Notes: generated by a model not told the origin, from the sequence alone. A DNA stretch of 64,000 bases from Eulemur rufifrons (GCF_041146395.1 NC_090989.1:243216843-243280842); one strand, 5' to 3'; shown: positions 22,674 to 35,999, counted from the first letter of the stretch. Program-made: numbers and translations.

Positions 22674-23720
22674 TTATTCCTTCATCTTGCCTGCCAGAGA
22701 TTCTATTGATGAACCAAATAATAGCGAAAAACGTGGACAGCCTGTGGTTGCTTCCTTGTCAAAAAAAAAAAAAGAAAGAAATGATCTCAAATTATACACA
22801 TTAGCCTTAATTTTGGCCTTTGGATGATCAGATAATATTACTGCCCATGAAATGAATTCTTGTGGCAAGCCCATGCTTTTCAATGTCAAAAATAAAAGCT
22901 TCCAATTAATTGTCAAAAGCTTTTCCAGCATCTGGAGACAGGAGTAAATTGGGTCTTTTATATTGGTAGCTTTTGACATTATATTAAACAATCTTCTAAG
23001 GTTGTCATAGTCCATTTTCCTTTGTATATATCCCCATTGGTTTGTGTTTATAAATTGTTTTATTAGGCCATCTAATCTTTTAGCTCAATTTTTTTGTATT
23101 TCTTATATTTGAGTGAAATCAAGGGACACCTTTGCCACTGTGGAATAATCTGTATGTCCTGTTTCAAGAGGATAAAACCAAGGATATTTTTCAGAGTGTA
23201 GGCAGCTATTGTCTTTTCTTCCTCCAAAGTTACTCCTGCATACATGCAGCTGTCTCGGCATTGGTGACCACAGAGAATACTATGTTGACACCTAATCGGA
23301 TATTGCAGATGGCAGTAATCTTTACCACAAGGTAAACACAAACCTACTGATCCATGTTTAGACTTCTTTTCAAGTCTAAGAGATTTTTCTCTTTAAAATA
23401 GAAAATGCTGCATGAAAACACTTTCCATTTCCCAGTATCTTTTTTACTCTCAAGGATTTTCTTTGTTTCATATTTGAAAAGGTAATCAAGTCACATAAAT
23501 GAGCTAAGGATTTTTTATTTGCTCTTAACTCCAAAACTTTTCAAGACAAGTTGGGCGCAGCGAAGCCTCTTTTTTATTTCTTCATATGTTCATATCTAGG
23601 ATTATTTTCTCATTTGATTTCTGTTTTCTTTCTTCCTCTTTCATAAGAATGTCTGCGTTTACCAGATTTAACTTGTGTTCCTTTTGGATTCATAAAAGCA
23701 TATATTTTTCTTTAATCAAA
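22674..23720 (-). mobile_element. L1-clade ORF2 relic, Tx1-like rather than standard mammalian L1
   Basis: A 113-codon open frame (23015-22674) reads DYDNLRRLFNIM, then NWKLLFLTLKSMGLP, EFISW, HPKAKIKAN, then GCPRFSLLFGSSIESLA. That is the reverse transcriptase order DN-RRL, (E)W-LF-TL, F-W, P-A-N, GCP-SPLLF---IEPLA. Just upstream in shifted frames are FINTNQWGYIQ (cf. DQ-GFI) and LLKQD followed by RCPLISLKYKKYKKIE (cf. RPISL). These residues fit the fish/amphibian/reptile (Tx1-like) branch of L1 better than the mammalian form seen at 38716-39162 ([16 protein letters not shown]). Weaker similarity to the region before the reverse transcriptase extends to about 23720 (LELRANKKSLAHL). Catalytic YADD was not found. 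A 12-base A/T homopolymer (22761-22772) is embedded. Inference from remembered motifs; a very old mammalian L1 is the alternative. Confidence 0.6.
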
Positions 23721-25204
23721 GTCTGTTCCCCAGGAAGCTAGAAATTATTCCAGGCTGAGTGTATTACGTATTAGCAAAAAAAGTAGCAAAATCATTTGTA
23801 TTCATTTTTCAAAATACTTCTCAGCCCAGTTTAGAAAGTCTTTACTTTTTTGGATTTGTTCATTTGAATTTTTTATCATTAATGCAATTCAAATATGCAG
23901 ATGATCGACCATATTAGATGGAAAAAGAACTGGAGCAATTGTACCTAGGTGAGGGAGGGAGTGATTCATTTGGAGCAGATGAGTAAAGAAAGGCATTGTG
24001 ATGATGGAAGCTTCTGGATGCCCTTCCTACCAGTCTCTAGGCATTTCTTGGCCAAGACATATTAATAATTTTCACTTGTTCTGGTCTTCTTGTAGGCCCA
24101 TAACAAATATTATAGGCATATCAGCCAGCTATTTACACCACGTCTCAAGTCCCCTGCACACCAGGGTGGACACAGGCATGTGTCGCCTGACGAGGGGCCA
24201 GTCTGTAGCCAAAAGAAGTTATAGATCCAAGGGCAAGGAAAATTCATAAGTCTAGTTTGGAATAATGTAGCCAAAACCTGAGAAGATTGGAAGGCATCCA
24301 GGAACTAACTGCAAAGTGGGTGCAAATTGGCAGGTTAATGCAGAAGCCATGAAAAGGTTGAGATGCAGCTGTATTTGTACATAACTCTGTGTGCATGGCC
24401 TCAGGGCAGACGTGAGGATGTAAAAGGACTAGGCAGGATCTGCCCCCACCCTGCCCTGGACCTCTCCTCAGTCCTGACACTCAGGGGGCCCCCTCAGCAG
24501 CCACTTGGCACCACATAGCAAAGCAGTCCCAGGGCCTAAGGCTTGCTCTCTCTGTCCCTCTGTCCTGCTCCACAAGAGAGAACCTTTCACACACATTCTG
24601 AGCCAAGTTCAAAGATTCTGATCCCTAACTCCAACTTCCTGTCCTCATCAGTCACTTACACCTTGATGGCCATACAATACTAAATTATCACATTTTAAAT
24701 TTATCTTCTGGTTTTGTTCCTTTGCCCTGGAATTTTTCTTTACATGGCCATTCTCATACTGTTGGTTGAAGGTCTATTCAGTCTCCTGTAACCCTCTCTC
24801 CACCCTTTCACACTTCTCCAAGTCCCTAATCTCCCAAAAGTGCCACCTCACTTTCAACCTCCTTTTTTCTTGTAAAGTAAAACAAAAGTGTTAATGATGA
24901 GGATAGGCAAAGTTTAAATGATTTAACGTCTCAATAATGATAGCTCCCTCAAGCCTTTTGGATGGAAATATGCAGCATTTCTCTCTAGCAATTTAGGTTA
25001 TATTTCAGAAGGCTAGTTAATTTCCTACCAGCCTAAATTATTCTTAACCCTAAAGTGCATGAAATCAGGCGGGAACAAATATCACATCTTTCTCTATTTT
25101 TTCTCTATATGAGACAGCTCTATGGGAAAATTTTTATATTTCCTCTTTTTTCTCAGTTATACTAGAGTGCTATAAATACCTTCTACATGAAATAAGGTTG
25201 TTGA
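23721..25204. other. No recognised feature
   Basis: No recognised gene or repeat. The 24244-24480 minus-strand ORF lies in a GC-richer patch with no known domain. Confidence 0.45.
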
Positions 25205-25410
25205 AAATGAAGATGATAAAACAGCTAACATCTATGGAGTACTTACTAGATGGGTCAAGAACTCTGGTAAGTACTACACTACATGGGCTGTCTCATTTAA
25301 GCCCCACAACAACTATTATCCTCATGTTATACTTGAAGAAAGTGAGGCTCAGAGAAATTCGTTAATCTGCCCAAGGGAGTGAGTGGGGTAGCCAAAATTC
25401 ACTTTAAAAA
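25205..25410 (-). repeat. MIR SINE, minus strand
   Basis: 'ggagtacttactagatgggt', 'ctgtctcatttaagccccac', 'aacaactattatcctcatgt', 'agtgaggctcagagaaattc' and 'atctgcccaagggagtgagt' read as reverse-complemented MIR. Confidence 0.85.
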
Positions 25411-25924
25411 AAAAATGGGAATATGTAAAGAATGCCTGTAAAAGGATATGACTACTAATAGTGATAAGTTGCATATTGTGCTCCAGTGCCCCATGTTAGT
25501 AAACTGGAGGCCTGGAAGCCTCTCTGCAGAGTCATAAAGGTAAGTCCTTTGATTTAAGGATGTCCTAATACTGGGCATTGGTAGGCTTCCCTGAGGAAAG
25601 TAAATGAATGAGACCTGAAGAGTCTGGCAGCAAGCAGAGCCTCAGTGAATAAGCGTGTGCCTTTCTGCAAGACCCATTTCCACCCCTGAATGCCCCATGC
25701 CCTGGATGTGGGCCAAACACTCAGAGGAACTGTAGCTGCAGTCAGGAGCACTGACCTGGTTTAATGCTTTCATATAAGAGTAGACACCTTGCTGGAAGAG
25801 CTCGTGTGATCAAGCTGCCTTCACTTGATCTCTCAAGTGGAGACTTCATGTACAACTTTCAATACAGGGTATCACAAAGAAGCCCATGGTATTTGTTCTT
25901 AATACCATCCTCATGACTGTCACT
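25411..25924. other. No recognised feature
   Basis: No recognised gene or repeat; an A-run occurs near 25406-25415. Confidence 0.45.
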
Positions 25925-26150
25925 GTGGAACAGTGTGGTCTCTGGAGCCAGATTACCCAGGCTTTGAATCCCAAATCTGCTTACCAGCTGTGTATTCTTG
26001 GATAAGTTATTAACATTTCTCTGTCTCTATTTACTTGTAAAATAGGGGTAATTATAGCACCTACTTTATCAGATTGCTCTGATGAGCTAATATAAGTAAT
26101 ATTTGTACCTGGCACATAGTAGGCACTTCATAAACATTAGCTAGTATCAT
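25925..26150 (+). repeat. MIR SINE
   Basis: 'gtggtctctggagccagatt', 'gctttgaatcccaaatctgc', 'accagctgtgtattcttgga', 'tttacttgtaaaataggggt' and 'cacatagtaggcacttcata' give a nearly full-length MIR. Confidence 0.92.
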
Positions 26151-26329
26151 CATGATCGTCATTACTGTCAATCATCACCTCTGCCCCAGGATTTGGGGGT
26201 GAGGGAAAATCACTAGATGGGGATACGCTGAGGTCCGGCAGCCATGGTCGATGCTGGCCACGGCGATGCCAGCAAAACACTCCCCAGCCAAACCCCACAC
26301 TCACAGTGTGACGCAATGGTCCCAACCAC

Positions 26330-26480
26330 TTCTCTCATCTCCTTTTCCTTTGTCACCACCCTACAGCAGGCCCCCATTATTTCCTACCTGTGCTGTCGCA
26401 AAATCTTCCAGACTGGTCTCCCCAAGACTACGCTCGTCTCTCTCTAATCAGTTGCTGATGCTGCTAGTAGATCAGTCTTT
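26330..26480 (+). repeat. L2 LINE fragment
   Basis: 'cccattatttcctacctgtg', 'ccagactggtctccccaaga' and 'ctagtagatcagtctttctg' fit the L2 block 'cctcctaactggtctccctg' and 'cagccagagtgatcttt'. Short ORFs here overlap in several frames and have no domain. Confidence 0.5.
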
Positions 26481-26689
26481 CTGGTTGAGGTCAGAGTTTC
26501 TATCTCACATCTGTTCCTGAAGCCTGCCACCCCTTGTCCTAGACCACACATTATGGAGATGCTGAAGGAATGATTTCTGGGATTACTGTGTGAGTTCCTT
26601 CATAGGATAGGAAATTGTGCCAGTAATACAACAACAAAAGGGGTCCCTAGCAATAGTTGTGACATATTAGCAGTGGCAAATTCCATTGA

Positions 26690-26830
26690 CACTGTGTTTT
26701 ACTGTTTACAAAGCAGTTTCACGCAGTCTAGGAGGGAGGCAAGGCAGGTGGTATCTTCATTTTAAAGGAAAGAAAGATTGATTACAACGGTAACATGACC
26801 CAGTCAAGGTAAGAGTCCCTTGTAACAAGA
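26690..26830 (-). repeat. MIR-type fragment, minus strand
   Basis: 'tgtttacaaagcagtttcac' followed by 'aggtggtatcttcattttaa' and 'acatgacccagtcaagg' resembles reverse-complemented MIR3/MIRc. Confidence 0.5.
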
Positions 26831-26934
26831 ATTGTGTCCCAAAGTCTCTCAGATAGTTTCACATTGCCTGTTTTCAATAACTACTCAGAAAATTGGACCA
26901 TGTTACAGTTCCTGATGAATCACGCTTAGTATGT

Positions 26935-27140
26935 TTAGAACAATAATGATACAGAGTCCTTCTAAGTGTCAAGAACTATAATAAGCAGTCTACATGGATT
27001 ATATAATTTGACTCTCCCAATAACCATATTTGCCTGTTTTTCGGATAAAAAAACATGAGATTTGCAGATATTAAAATACCGGCCCAAGGTAACTCAGCTA
27101 CAGGAAGTGAACAGAGATTGACAACCAGGGGCCTATGCTC
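26935..27140 (-). repeat. MIR SINE, minus strand
   Basis: 'gtgtcaagaactataataag', 'attatataatttgactctcc', 'aataccggcccaaggtaact' and 'cagctacaggaagtgaacag' read as reverse-complemented MIR. Confidence 0.8.
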
Positions 27141-27399
27141 TTAACTAGGGTCCCCTCCTGCCTCTATGTTTCTGGCTGAGCCTCAAGCAAATTAACCTAG
27201 AGGATGATTTGGGATTTTCCTACATCAGGTATATCTGACAGGAGACTTACGTAATAATTTTAAAATGCATAATATATATATTATGTTTTATAGCTTAAAA
27301 TCTAGAGCTTAACCAAATTTTTCTTTTCATTTCAGATTTTTACTTTTTAATCTGCGAATTCTTTACCTAAAAATAAACATTAAATATAATTTCACTCTG

Positions 27400-29143
<1,744 letters not shown>

Positions 29144-29748
29144 CAGTCATGCAACACTTAAAAATGGGGATACATTCTGAGAAATGTGTCATTAGGTAAT
29201 TTTGTCATTGTGTGAACAACATAGAGTTTACTTCCCCGAACATAGATGGTATAGCCTACTACAAACATAGGCAATATGGTATAGCCTATTGCTCTTAGAC
29301 TATGAACCTGTACAGCACATTACTGTACTGAATACTACTGTAGGCAACTGCAACATAATGGTATTTGTGTATCTAATCACATCAAACATAGAACAGGTAC
29401 AGTAAAAATACTTTATAAAAGATGAAAAATGGTACACATGTATAGGTCACTTACCATGACTGGAGCTTACAGGACTGGAAGTTGCTCTGGGTGAGTCAGT
29501 GAGTGAATGGTAAGTGAATGGGACAGCCTAGGACATTACTGTACACTGCTGTACACTTTATAAACACTGTACACTTAGGCTACACTAAATTTACAGAAAA
29601 ATTAAATAATTGTTCTTTGACATTATAACAGCTACAACATTACAACGCTAGGCAATAGAAAATTCTCAGCTCCATTATAATCTTATGGGACCATCATAGT
29701 ATATGCAGTTCATCATTGACCAAAATATTATAATATAGCACATGACTG
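29144..29748. mobile_element. Tigger-like DNA transposon (nonautonomous), TA target site
   Basis: A 605-bp element beginning 'cagtcatgcaacacttaaaa' and ending 'tagcacatgactg', flanked by TA on both sides (29142-29143 and 29749-29750), as for Tc1/mariner elements. Inner blocks 'tctgagaaatgtgtcattag', 'atggtatagcctactacaaa', 'tacagcacattactgtactg' and 'atcttatgggaccatcatag' match a familiar primate repeat whose exact name I cannot give. No transposase coding was seen. It sits in an older minus-strand LINE. Confidence 0.75.
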
Positions 29749-30560
29749 TAAATTAATATTTTTAATGATTTATAATGATAGTTTTGATCCTGCAGTAGTT
29801 ATACAGAAAAGTTCTCCTTTTATAATTTCTGAAGAAATTGTTTTCCTTAAACTGTTGTGGTCAGAGAATTTGATCAATGGATTTTTCACATTTGAAATCA
29901 GTTTTTATAAATTGTCTATAATACATGAATAAAGGTATATTCTCTGTAGGCTACTAAGTTTGATACTGATACTAATCTTATGATAGTGATCAAATTTTCT
30001 ATAGTCCCATTGATTCAATGCTTTTGCCTCCTTGACACGGGAAAGGCCAAAGGAATCTAATAGATTTAATAACATTCTGTACATCGCTGTGGTATTGATG
30101 ATTTCTTCTGGTGCTTTCAACACATTTAGCACTATACATTTCAACAGATTTTGCCACTGATAGTATCTTTTATCAGTGTTAAATTATCTTTTTCCATTTA
30201 AATGCTTTTATTCTTGGTTTCTACTTTGATTTATGTCAACTTTGCTATTCCTACTTCCTTTTGGTTTCATTCAACAGGGTATATCTTTGCCCAGACTGTT
30301 ATTTTCTACCTTTCCAAGTTCATTGATTTTAGACATATCATTAACATTATGTAAATTGTCTATGCTTTCTTAATTGACAGCTTTTCTTAAATGGAAGTTT
30401 TGTTCTAGGGTATTTTGCCACCATTTATAAGAAGTATGTTTAGCATCACTGCATTATCTTTTTTCATTCATTTTTTTCTTTCTTGCTAAATCCACTATTT
30501 TCTGTCTTTGGTTGAAAAAAAGCAATGTAAAGTGAATTAATTTTTTAAATCTGCTAAAGA
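29749..30560 (-). repeat. Ancient L1M LINE, minus strand, right part
   Basis: 'ttgtggtcagagaatttgat' (29858), 'ttttatcagtgttaaattat' (30169), 'aactttgctattcctacttc' (30239) and 'aacagggtatatctttgccc' (30273) follow the order of reverse-complemented L1M ORF2 5' sequence (endonuclease region). Confidence 0.6.
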
Positions 30561-30884
30561 TTAAAATAATCATTAACTTATATTTCTTCATAATAATAAA
30601 ACTCAAGATTGAAATGGTATCTTTTAACTCCTCTCTAGGTAAGAGGAAGAATTTTGTAAGTTTTTAACTTCCCCTCACCATTACCTGTTTCCTTTTCTAA
30701 TCTTTGTTACCATAATGTGAAAAATTAAAGCTAACATGTTGTTATGAATTATTTCTATATTAGAAAACTTCTATTTCAAAAATTATTTTGATATCTTCAT
30801 TCAACTTTTTAAATAAAAGCACAGTTTGCCTCTCTTAAGTAATAACCACATTTACAATTGTTTTTTCATGTTGTACTACCACTT
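30561..30884. other. No recognised feature
   Basis: AT-rich sequence with no recognised gene or repeat; the flanking LINE may extend into it. Confidence 0.4.
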
Positions 30885-31105
30885 TCCAAATGTTTACTAA
30901 TGTTCCAGGGACTGTGCTATCCATTTTATAGGCAATATAATTTATTTTTACAATAATCCTATGAGATAGATACTATTCTTCCTCTTTCATAGATGAGGAA
31001 ACAGAGACTCACTCAGATAATTGCCAAAATCACAAAGTCAAAGTATTTTGTGACTTTGGGCACAAAGCAAACTAAGATCTGACATTTTTCATTGCATTAT
31101 TCTGC
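30885..31105 (-). repeat. MIR SINE, minus strand
   Basis: 'gttccagggactgtgctatc', 'tttttacaataatcctatga', 'gatagatactattcttcctc' and 'atagatgaggaaacagagac' read as reverse-complemented MIR. Confidence 0.88.
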
Positions 31106-31119
31106 CTCCAATCACGTAT

Positions 31120-31800
31120 TCAACAGTGATTGAATCTATAATGTAGGCATTCACTCTACTAATATTTACTGAGGATTTGCTATGTGCCTGACAGTGCTAC
31201 ACTCTGAGGTTCTAGTTTTCAATACGATATAGTACCTGTTTTTAGTGAGTTCATCTTCTAGTGGGAGTGACTGGCATGTGCGCCAGCGATTTTATTACAA
31301 TATCTAAGTACTACAATAGAGCAAGGAGGACACAGAAAGGAGTGACTTACACTCCTTGTCTCTCCTTGTTGAGGGGATGGGGAGGACTTCACCAAAGAGA
31401 AGATACTTTAGCTGAGTCACGGTGTATGAACTGTTGTCTAGGTGAAGAAAAAGAAAAACCCATTCTAGGGGCTAGAAAGAGCGTCTGTAAAGACTAAGAG
31501 TATAAAAAGGGTGTTGATGTGAGACCACTGCAAGCATGTGGCTGGAGTGTAAGTGCTAGTGCTATTCTGGCAACGGCAGGAGGTGAAGCTGAAGTAGAAA
31601 CAGGGATCAGATTTTGAGGAAGTTTTTATGTCATGTTGAGGAGCTTGAAACTCATCCTGTAAATGATGGGGAGCTGCTGAAGCATATTAAGCAGGAAAAT
31701 GATGTAATTCCATTTGATTGTTGAAAGATCATTCTGTGCAATACATATAAAGATGGGACTTGGAATGGTCTATAACTGAAAGCAAAGAGGTCTCTGAGTA
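31120..31800 (-). repeat. L2 LINE, minus strand
   Basis: 'tactgaggatttgctatgtg' and 'cctgacagtgctacactctg' open the copy, then 'gagttcatcttctagtggga', and further in 'gcttgaaactcatcctgtaa', 'atgatggggagctgctgaag', 'tattaagcaggaaaatgatg' and 'gatcattctgtgcaat', in the order of reverse-complemented L2. The plus-strand ORF at 31261-31497 is incidental. Confidence 0.7.
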
Positions 31801-31959
31801 GGTTATTGCAAGTCTAAATCAGTTTTCACAGGCAGGTCTTGAGTTCTCATTTGGTAAACAAAATTGTCACCTACTGTTCCCCTTTCTGCCTTGACTGCCA
31901 AGAAGTTTAAAATAATATTTAATCCTCAATCACAGTAACTGTATTAGACCTTTGAATCA
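31801..31959. other. No recognised feature
   Basis: Short gap between an L2 and an MLT1 LTR with nothing recognised. Confidence 0.4.
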
Positions 31960-32560
31960 GTATATTTTTGTTCACCTCGATTTCATGGCTTATTAATTCT
32001 CCATTGCTGCTATAAGAAGTTACCACCTATTTAGCTGTTTAGAACAACATAAATTTATTCCCTCACAGTTTCCATGTATCAAAAGTCCCACACAAGTCTC
32101 ACCAGGCTAACATCAGAGTGTCTGCAGGGCTGTGTTCCTTACTGGAAGCTCTGGGGAATGATGTGGTTCCAAGCCCACTCAGGTTGTTGGCAGAATTCAG
32201 TTCCACACTATTATAGAACTGAGGTCCTGGTTTCCTTGCCAGCTGTCAGCCAGTTGTTCTCAGCTTCCGGAACCTACTTGTATTCCTTAATTTGTGTTTC
32301 CCTTCCTCCTTCTTCAAAGCCATCAACAGCGGTTTGGGTCATTCTCCTGCTTTGACTATCCCTGACCTCTTCTGCCTCTTCTCTCCTGGACATCTCCCTA
32401 ATTGACTCTTCTTCTATGTTCCTCTTTTGTTTTTAAGGACTCACATCATTACATTGGGCCTACCTGGAAAATCCAGGACATTCTCCCTATTTAAGATCAG
32501 CTTATTAGGAACCTTAATTCCATCTTCAACGTCCTCTCATAACAATACCTAGATTAGTGT
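31960..32560 (-). repeat. MLT1 LTR (ERVL-MaLR), minus strand
   Basis: Reverse-complemented MLT1 landmarks: 'ccattgctgctataagaagt', 'acaacataaatttattccct', 'gtctgcagggctgtgttcct', 'tcttcaaagccatcaacagc', 'cacatcattacattgggcct', 'ccttaattccatcttcaac'. The TG/CA terminus at the right end is not clear. The 93-codon plus-strand ORF at 32074-32355 lies inside and is not a gene. Confidence 0.85.
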
Positions 32561-32759
32561 TTAATTAAATAGCCAGGTGATGGGACTCTTGGAGGGATAA
32601 TAGAAGCTTGCCTACCAAACATGGTTTTAATTTTCTGTTTCCATTTTAACAGTTTTATTGATAGGACTTGATATAAGGCATCATAAATCCTTTTCAGAAA
32701 GAAATGTATTTTTTCTTCATTATATTTACTGTTTGGGACATCAAAATAAGGTATTCTTA
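32561..32759. other. No recognised feature
   Basis: Nothing recognised. Confidence 0.4.
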
Positions 32760-33240
32760 CTGTAGAAAATTTATAAAATAAAAAATAAAAAATAATTAGA
32801 ACCAATCATAATTCTATCACTTAGAATACAGAGCCATCACTCTTAGTATTTATATTTTTTGTTTCAGTTCTTTTCTGCATGTAGTCATAAAAGCTGAAGG
32901 TTAAAATATATGCACTATTCTAGTCTACTTCTTAAATCAATGTCAAATTGGTAACAATTTCTGGCATGTAATATTTACATAATTGCCACATAATATTATG
33001 GTGAATGAATGTATCACATTTTGTCCTATTTAAGAGTATATGGGATTTTGCAAATTTTTCATTATGAATAACATTGAGTTACACATTTTTAAACATAAAT
33101 CTTTGTTAGCATTTTGGATTTTTTTCTGGATATATACCTAGGTGTTGAGTTGGGTATTATGTCAGTCTTTTTCAAGTATTCCTTACATCCTAAAATATGC
33201 TTGCAAACTAATAGGCTTTTAAAATATGAAGTCAGAGTAA
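32760..33240 (-). repeat. Ancient LINE-like fragment, minus strand
   Basis: 'accaatcataattctatcac' (32801), 'gttttttcttttctgcat'-like sequence, 'tttttcattatgaataacat' (33055) and 'tttctggatatatacctagg' (33123) resemble the reverse complement of the old L1M-like repeat also present at 3250-3770. Highly diverged. Confidence 0.4.
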
Positions 33241-33409
33241 GCAGCTGATTATGACTACATGTGTCTATCATTTACAACTTATTGAAAATATGCAAAAATT
33301 TTGCAAACTCATCTTTTTTCATATTACAGCACCCATTTCTGAATACATTTGTGTTGTACTATAATACACCTCAATTTACAAAAATTATAAAATGTATAGT
33401 AGTAGTTAT

Positions 33410-33770
33410 TGCTATGCCCCAAATATTTCCTGTTCTCTTTACAGGCATATTGTAGGATTGCACTTCTCTGCTACCTTGGAGTTTAATGGAGTCATATTAC
33501 TTGATTTGACCAAGGAAATGTAAGTGGATGTGTGTGTGTCACGTATTGGTGAAAGCTTATGAGCAGTATATAATGAGCCATTCATCTCTCTTTCCCTCTA
33601 CCATAGAAACTGGCCAATGTTCCAAACTGTGATTACTCTACTAGCTCAGGTTCTGGAGTTAGGACAAGGCAGAGAAGTGTCCCCCTGATATTCGCAGTGT
33701 GATTGAGAAACAAACCTTCCTTCTTAAAGCCAGCAAGATTTTAGGATTATTTGTTACACAGCAAAATTTC
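33410..33770 (+). repeat. Old MLT1-like LTR
   Basis: 'ttacttgatttgaccaagga', 'gtgtgtgtcacgtattggtg', 'ctctttccctctaccataga', 'aactggccaatgttccaaac', 'caggttctggagttaggaca' and 'gattatttgttacacagca' share order with the copies at 13210 and 35805-39390. Confidence 0.6.
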
Positions 33771-34317
33771 TCTCACGTTGGATATACGGAATAGTCTCAC
33801 CAGTAGAAATTAGTACACAGAAGTGGGCTCCTACCATAACAAAAATGTGGCATTGATTAAAAGTCTTGATGAGAAAACTGTCCATGGAGCTGGAAGAATG
33901 GTGATACATGTTATGCAATGGCAGAATATTTGGTAAGCTTTCCATGTGCAATAACTTGGAAGGAATACCATATGCCTAATAAACTCAGACAACTAGGAGA
34001 GGAAGATGGAAAATAAAATGTGTAACGTGTTTGCTGCTATTGGCTCTATTTGACAAGGTATTATAGTAGAGATAAGCTGAAGAAAGAACTAGCTGGCTCA
34101 CAAACTGGATTAAAAAAGCAAACAAAAAGTCCACAAATTCAGGGACTAGTAAGTTTTTTAGAAAAAATGATCACATCTCATACTTAAATACGAAAATACA
34201 TCATTGAGAAACACTTTTTGAGTAATGGAGGCTGATTAAAACTCAGCCTTGTGGCTAATATTAAATTAAGGACATGGCAATCACACCTAGTGTTAGAAGC
34301 TCTGAGCAGATTTAAGA
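33771..34317. other. No recognised feature
   Basis: No recognised gene or repeat. Confidence 0.45.
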
Positions 34318-34824
34318 TGTATATTAGTTTCCTATTGATTCTGTAACAAATGACTAAAAGCTTGGCTTAAAATAATACAAGTTGACTCTCATAGTTCTGA
34401 TGGTCATAAGACTTAGATAGGTGTTCCTAAGCTAAAATCAAGTGGTTGGCAGAGCTGTGTTCCATTTTGGAGGCTCTGGGGAGAATCCATTTTCTTGCCT
34501 TTTCAGGTTTCTAGAGGTTGCCCACATTCGTTTACTCACAGCCCCTTTCCATACTCAAAGCCAGACATAGCTAGATGAATCATTCTCCTATTGCATTCCT
34601 CTGACACTGATTCTCCTTCTGCCTCTCACTTCTGCTTTTAAGGTCCATTGTGATTACATTGGGCCCATCTGGATAATTGAGAATACTCTCCCAATTTTAA
34701 AGTCAGCTGATTAACAAACTTAATTCCATCTGCAACCTTAATTCTCCTTGACCACGTAACAGTGTAGTCACAGGTCTGGGGAAGAGGATGTGGACATTTT
34801 AGGGGGATCATTATTCTGCCCACC
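34318..34824 (-). repeat. MLT1 LTR, minus strand, near full length
   Basis: Reads from 'tgtatattagtttcctattg' to 'cattattctgcccacca', the reverse-complemented termini of an MLT1 LTR. Interior: 'aaaatcaagtggttggcaga', 'tttggaggctctggggagaa', 'gattacattgggcccatctg', 'ttaattccatctgcaacctt', 'tgtagtcacaggtctgggga'. Flanking 5-mers do not match. Confidence 0.9.
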
Positions 34825-35804
34825 AGGGAGTGATACCAAGAAAATCCTTTAAACTGGACAAAAATGTTTAGGAAAAAGAAATGAAAATTGTTGTTCTGAA
34901 CACCTGACTGGCACAAGATACAATGAAATCAAGAGAGTGAGGAAGAGGGAGGCCTAGAAGTGAGGAAGCAAAGACACTTAGCAATTATGAGTGTTATATC
35001 TAAAAAGGAATTGTCATGAGTTTATGGTACATAAGGCTGACTGAAATCAAAGAGAAATCCAGTGAAGGTTTTGAGAGAATTACATTGCCAAAAGTCAGCC
35101 TGAACTGAAAGACAATGTAATGGTTCAGGACTTAGCACTGAGACTTCAACTGTCATTGGATAGGATGTAAGCTAAGAACTTTGCCTAACCCTCAAGGAAG
35201 GTATGTTCCCTGACACCCAACTCAAATGTGGCCAAAGAAGGTCACAGAAAGGAAGATTGTCCCAGAGGACAACACCAAGAATCATGCATTGTATGAACCA
35301 AGAAGACAGACCCTCCTACTCCAGGGCAACCTCAGGAGAGGAGCCCTTGATAACATTTTCCCAGTAAAGACTTTAGAGTTGCAATGACCTGACCCAGTGA
35401 TTGTAATATACTTCCAATTTGTACACTTTCTAAACAGCAAATTGAGATTCTCCAGGCCTGATTTCACCACCGCATATTGGGTGTAGGTAGATCGGTGAGC
35501 AAAAAGCTTGGTGACTTACCTTTTTAGTTATAGGTCTCTGGGTCATCAGGAGACCTATATCTGGAGCTGATGCAAATATTTTACATCATGTCTGTATATA
35601 AGACTACCAGGGATCCTGGAGTGTGTGCCAGATGCTGTGATTGGAAGGTATTTGGGGTTGTCTCCTTTAGAGAAGCAGGGGAGGGAGTGTATTTTTACCT
35701 GGAGGAAGCAGAGAGGAACAAATAGTTGGTAACCACAAGGAGAAACTGTAATAGGCATTAGTGCTGCTCATTAATATCCAGTTCTTATTTTCTTCTACCC
35801 ATAC
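34825..35804. other. No recognised feature
   Basis: No recognised gene or repeat; two minus-strand ORFs of 62 and 67 codons have no domain. Confidence 0.45.
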
Positions 35805-35960
35805 AGGAAACTGAACTTCTTAGCCCTTTTTTGGTTGTGTGGAACAATAGGCATAGTTCTGGCCATTGGATCATCAATTTCAGGTCAGAAGACTTAATTC
35901 TTTTTTTTTACCCCTCCCCTATCAGAACACTTAATTCTTAATGATGTGAAATGCCCCTTA
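35805..35960 (+). repeat. Old MLT1-like LTR, left part, interrupted by L1s
   Basis: 'gaacttcttagccctttttt', 'ggttgtgtggaacaataggc' and 'tagttctggccattggatca' match the 5' half of the MLT1-like family. The 3' half resumes at 39172. The last 28 bases (35933-35960) match 39172-39199 at 23 positions, as expected of an old target duplication. Confidence 0.55.
35885..35937 (-). mobile_element. Ultra-short retroposon insertion candidate with near-perfect 16-bp repeats
   Basis: Direct repeats 'tcagaagacttaattc' (35885-35900) and 'tcagaacacttaattc' (35922-35937) differ at one base of 16. Between them lie only T9 and 12 further bases. This is the arrangement left by a minus-strand retroposon truncated almost to its poly(A) tail. 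Coincidental local duplication is the alternative. Confidence 0.45.
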
Positions 35961-35999
35961 TTTACTAAACTCTAATTCTAAGTTAAGTTCTTAATTTGT

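Noticed and set aside
24170..24200. 'ggcatgtgtcgcctgacgag' resembling a Tigger-like terminus
   Set aside because: No continuing similarity on either side and no matching second terminus.
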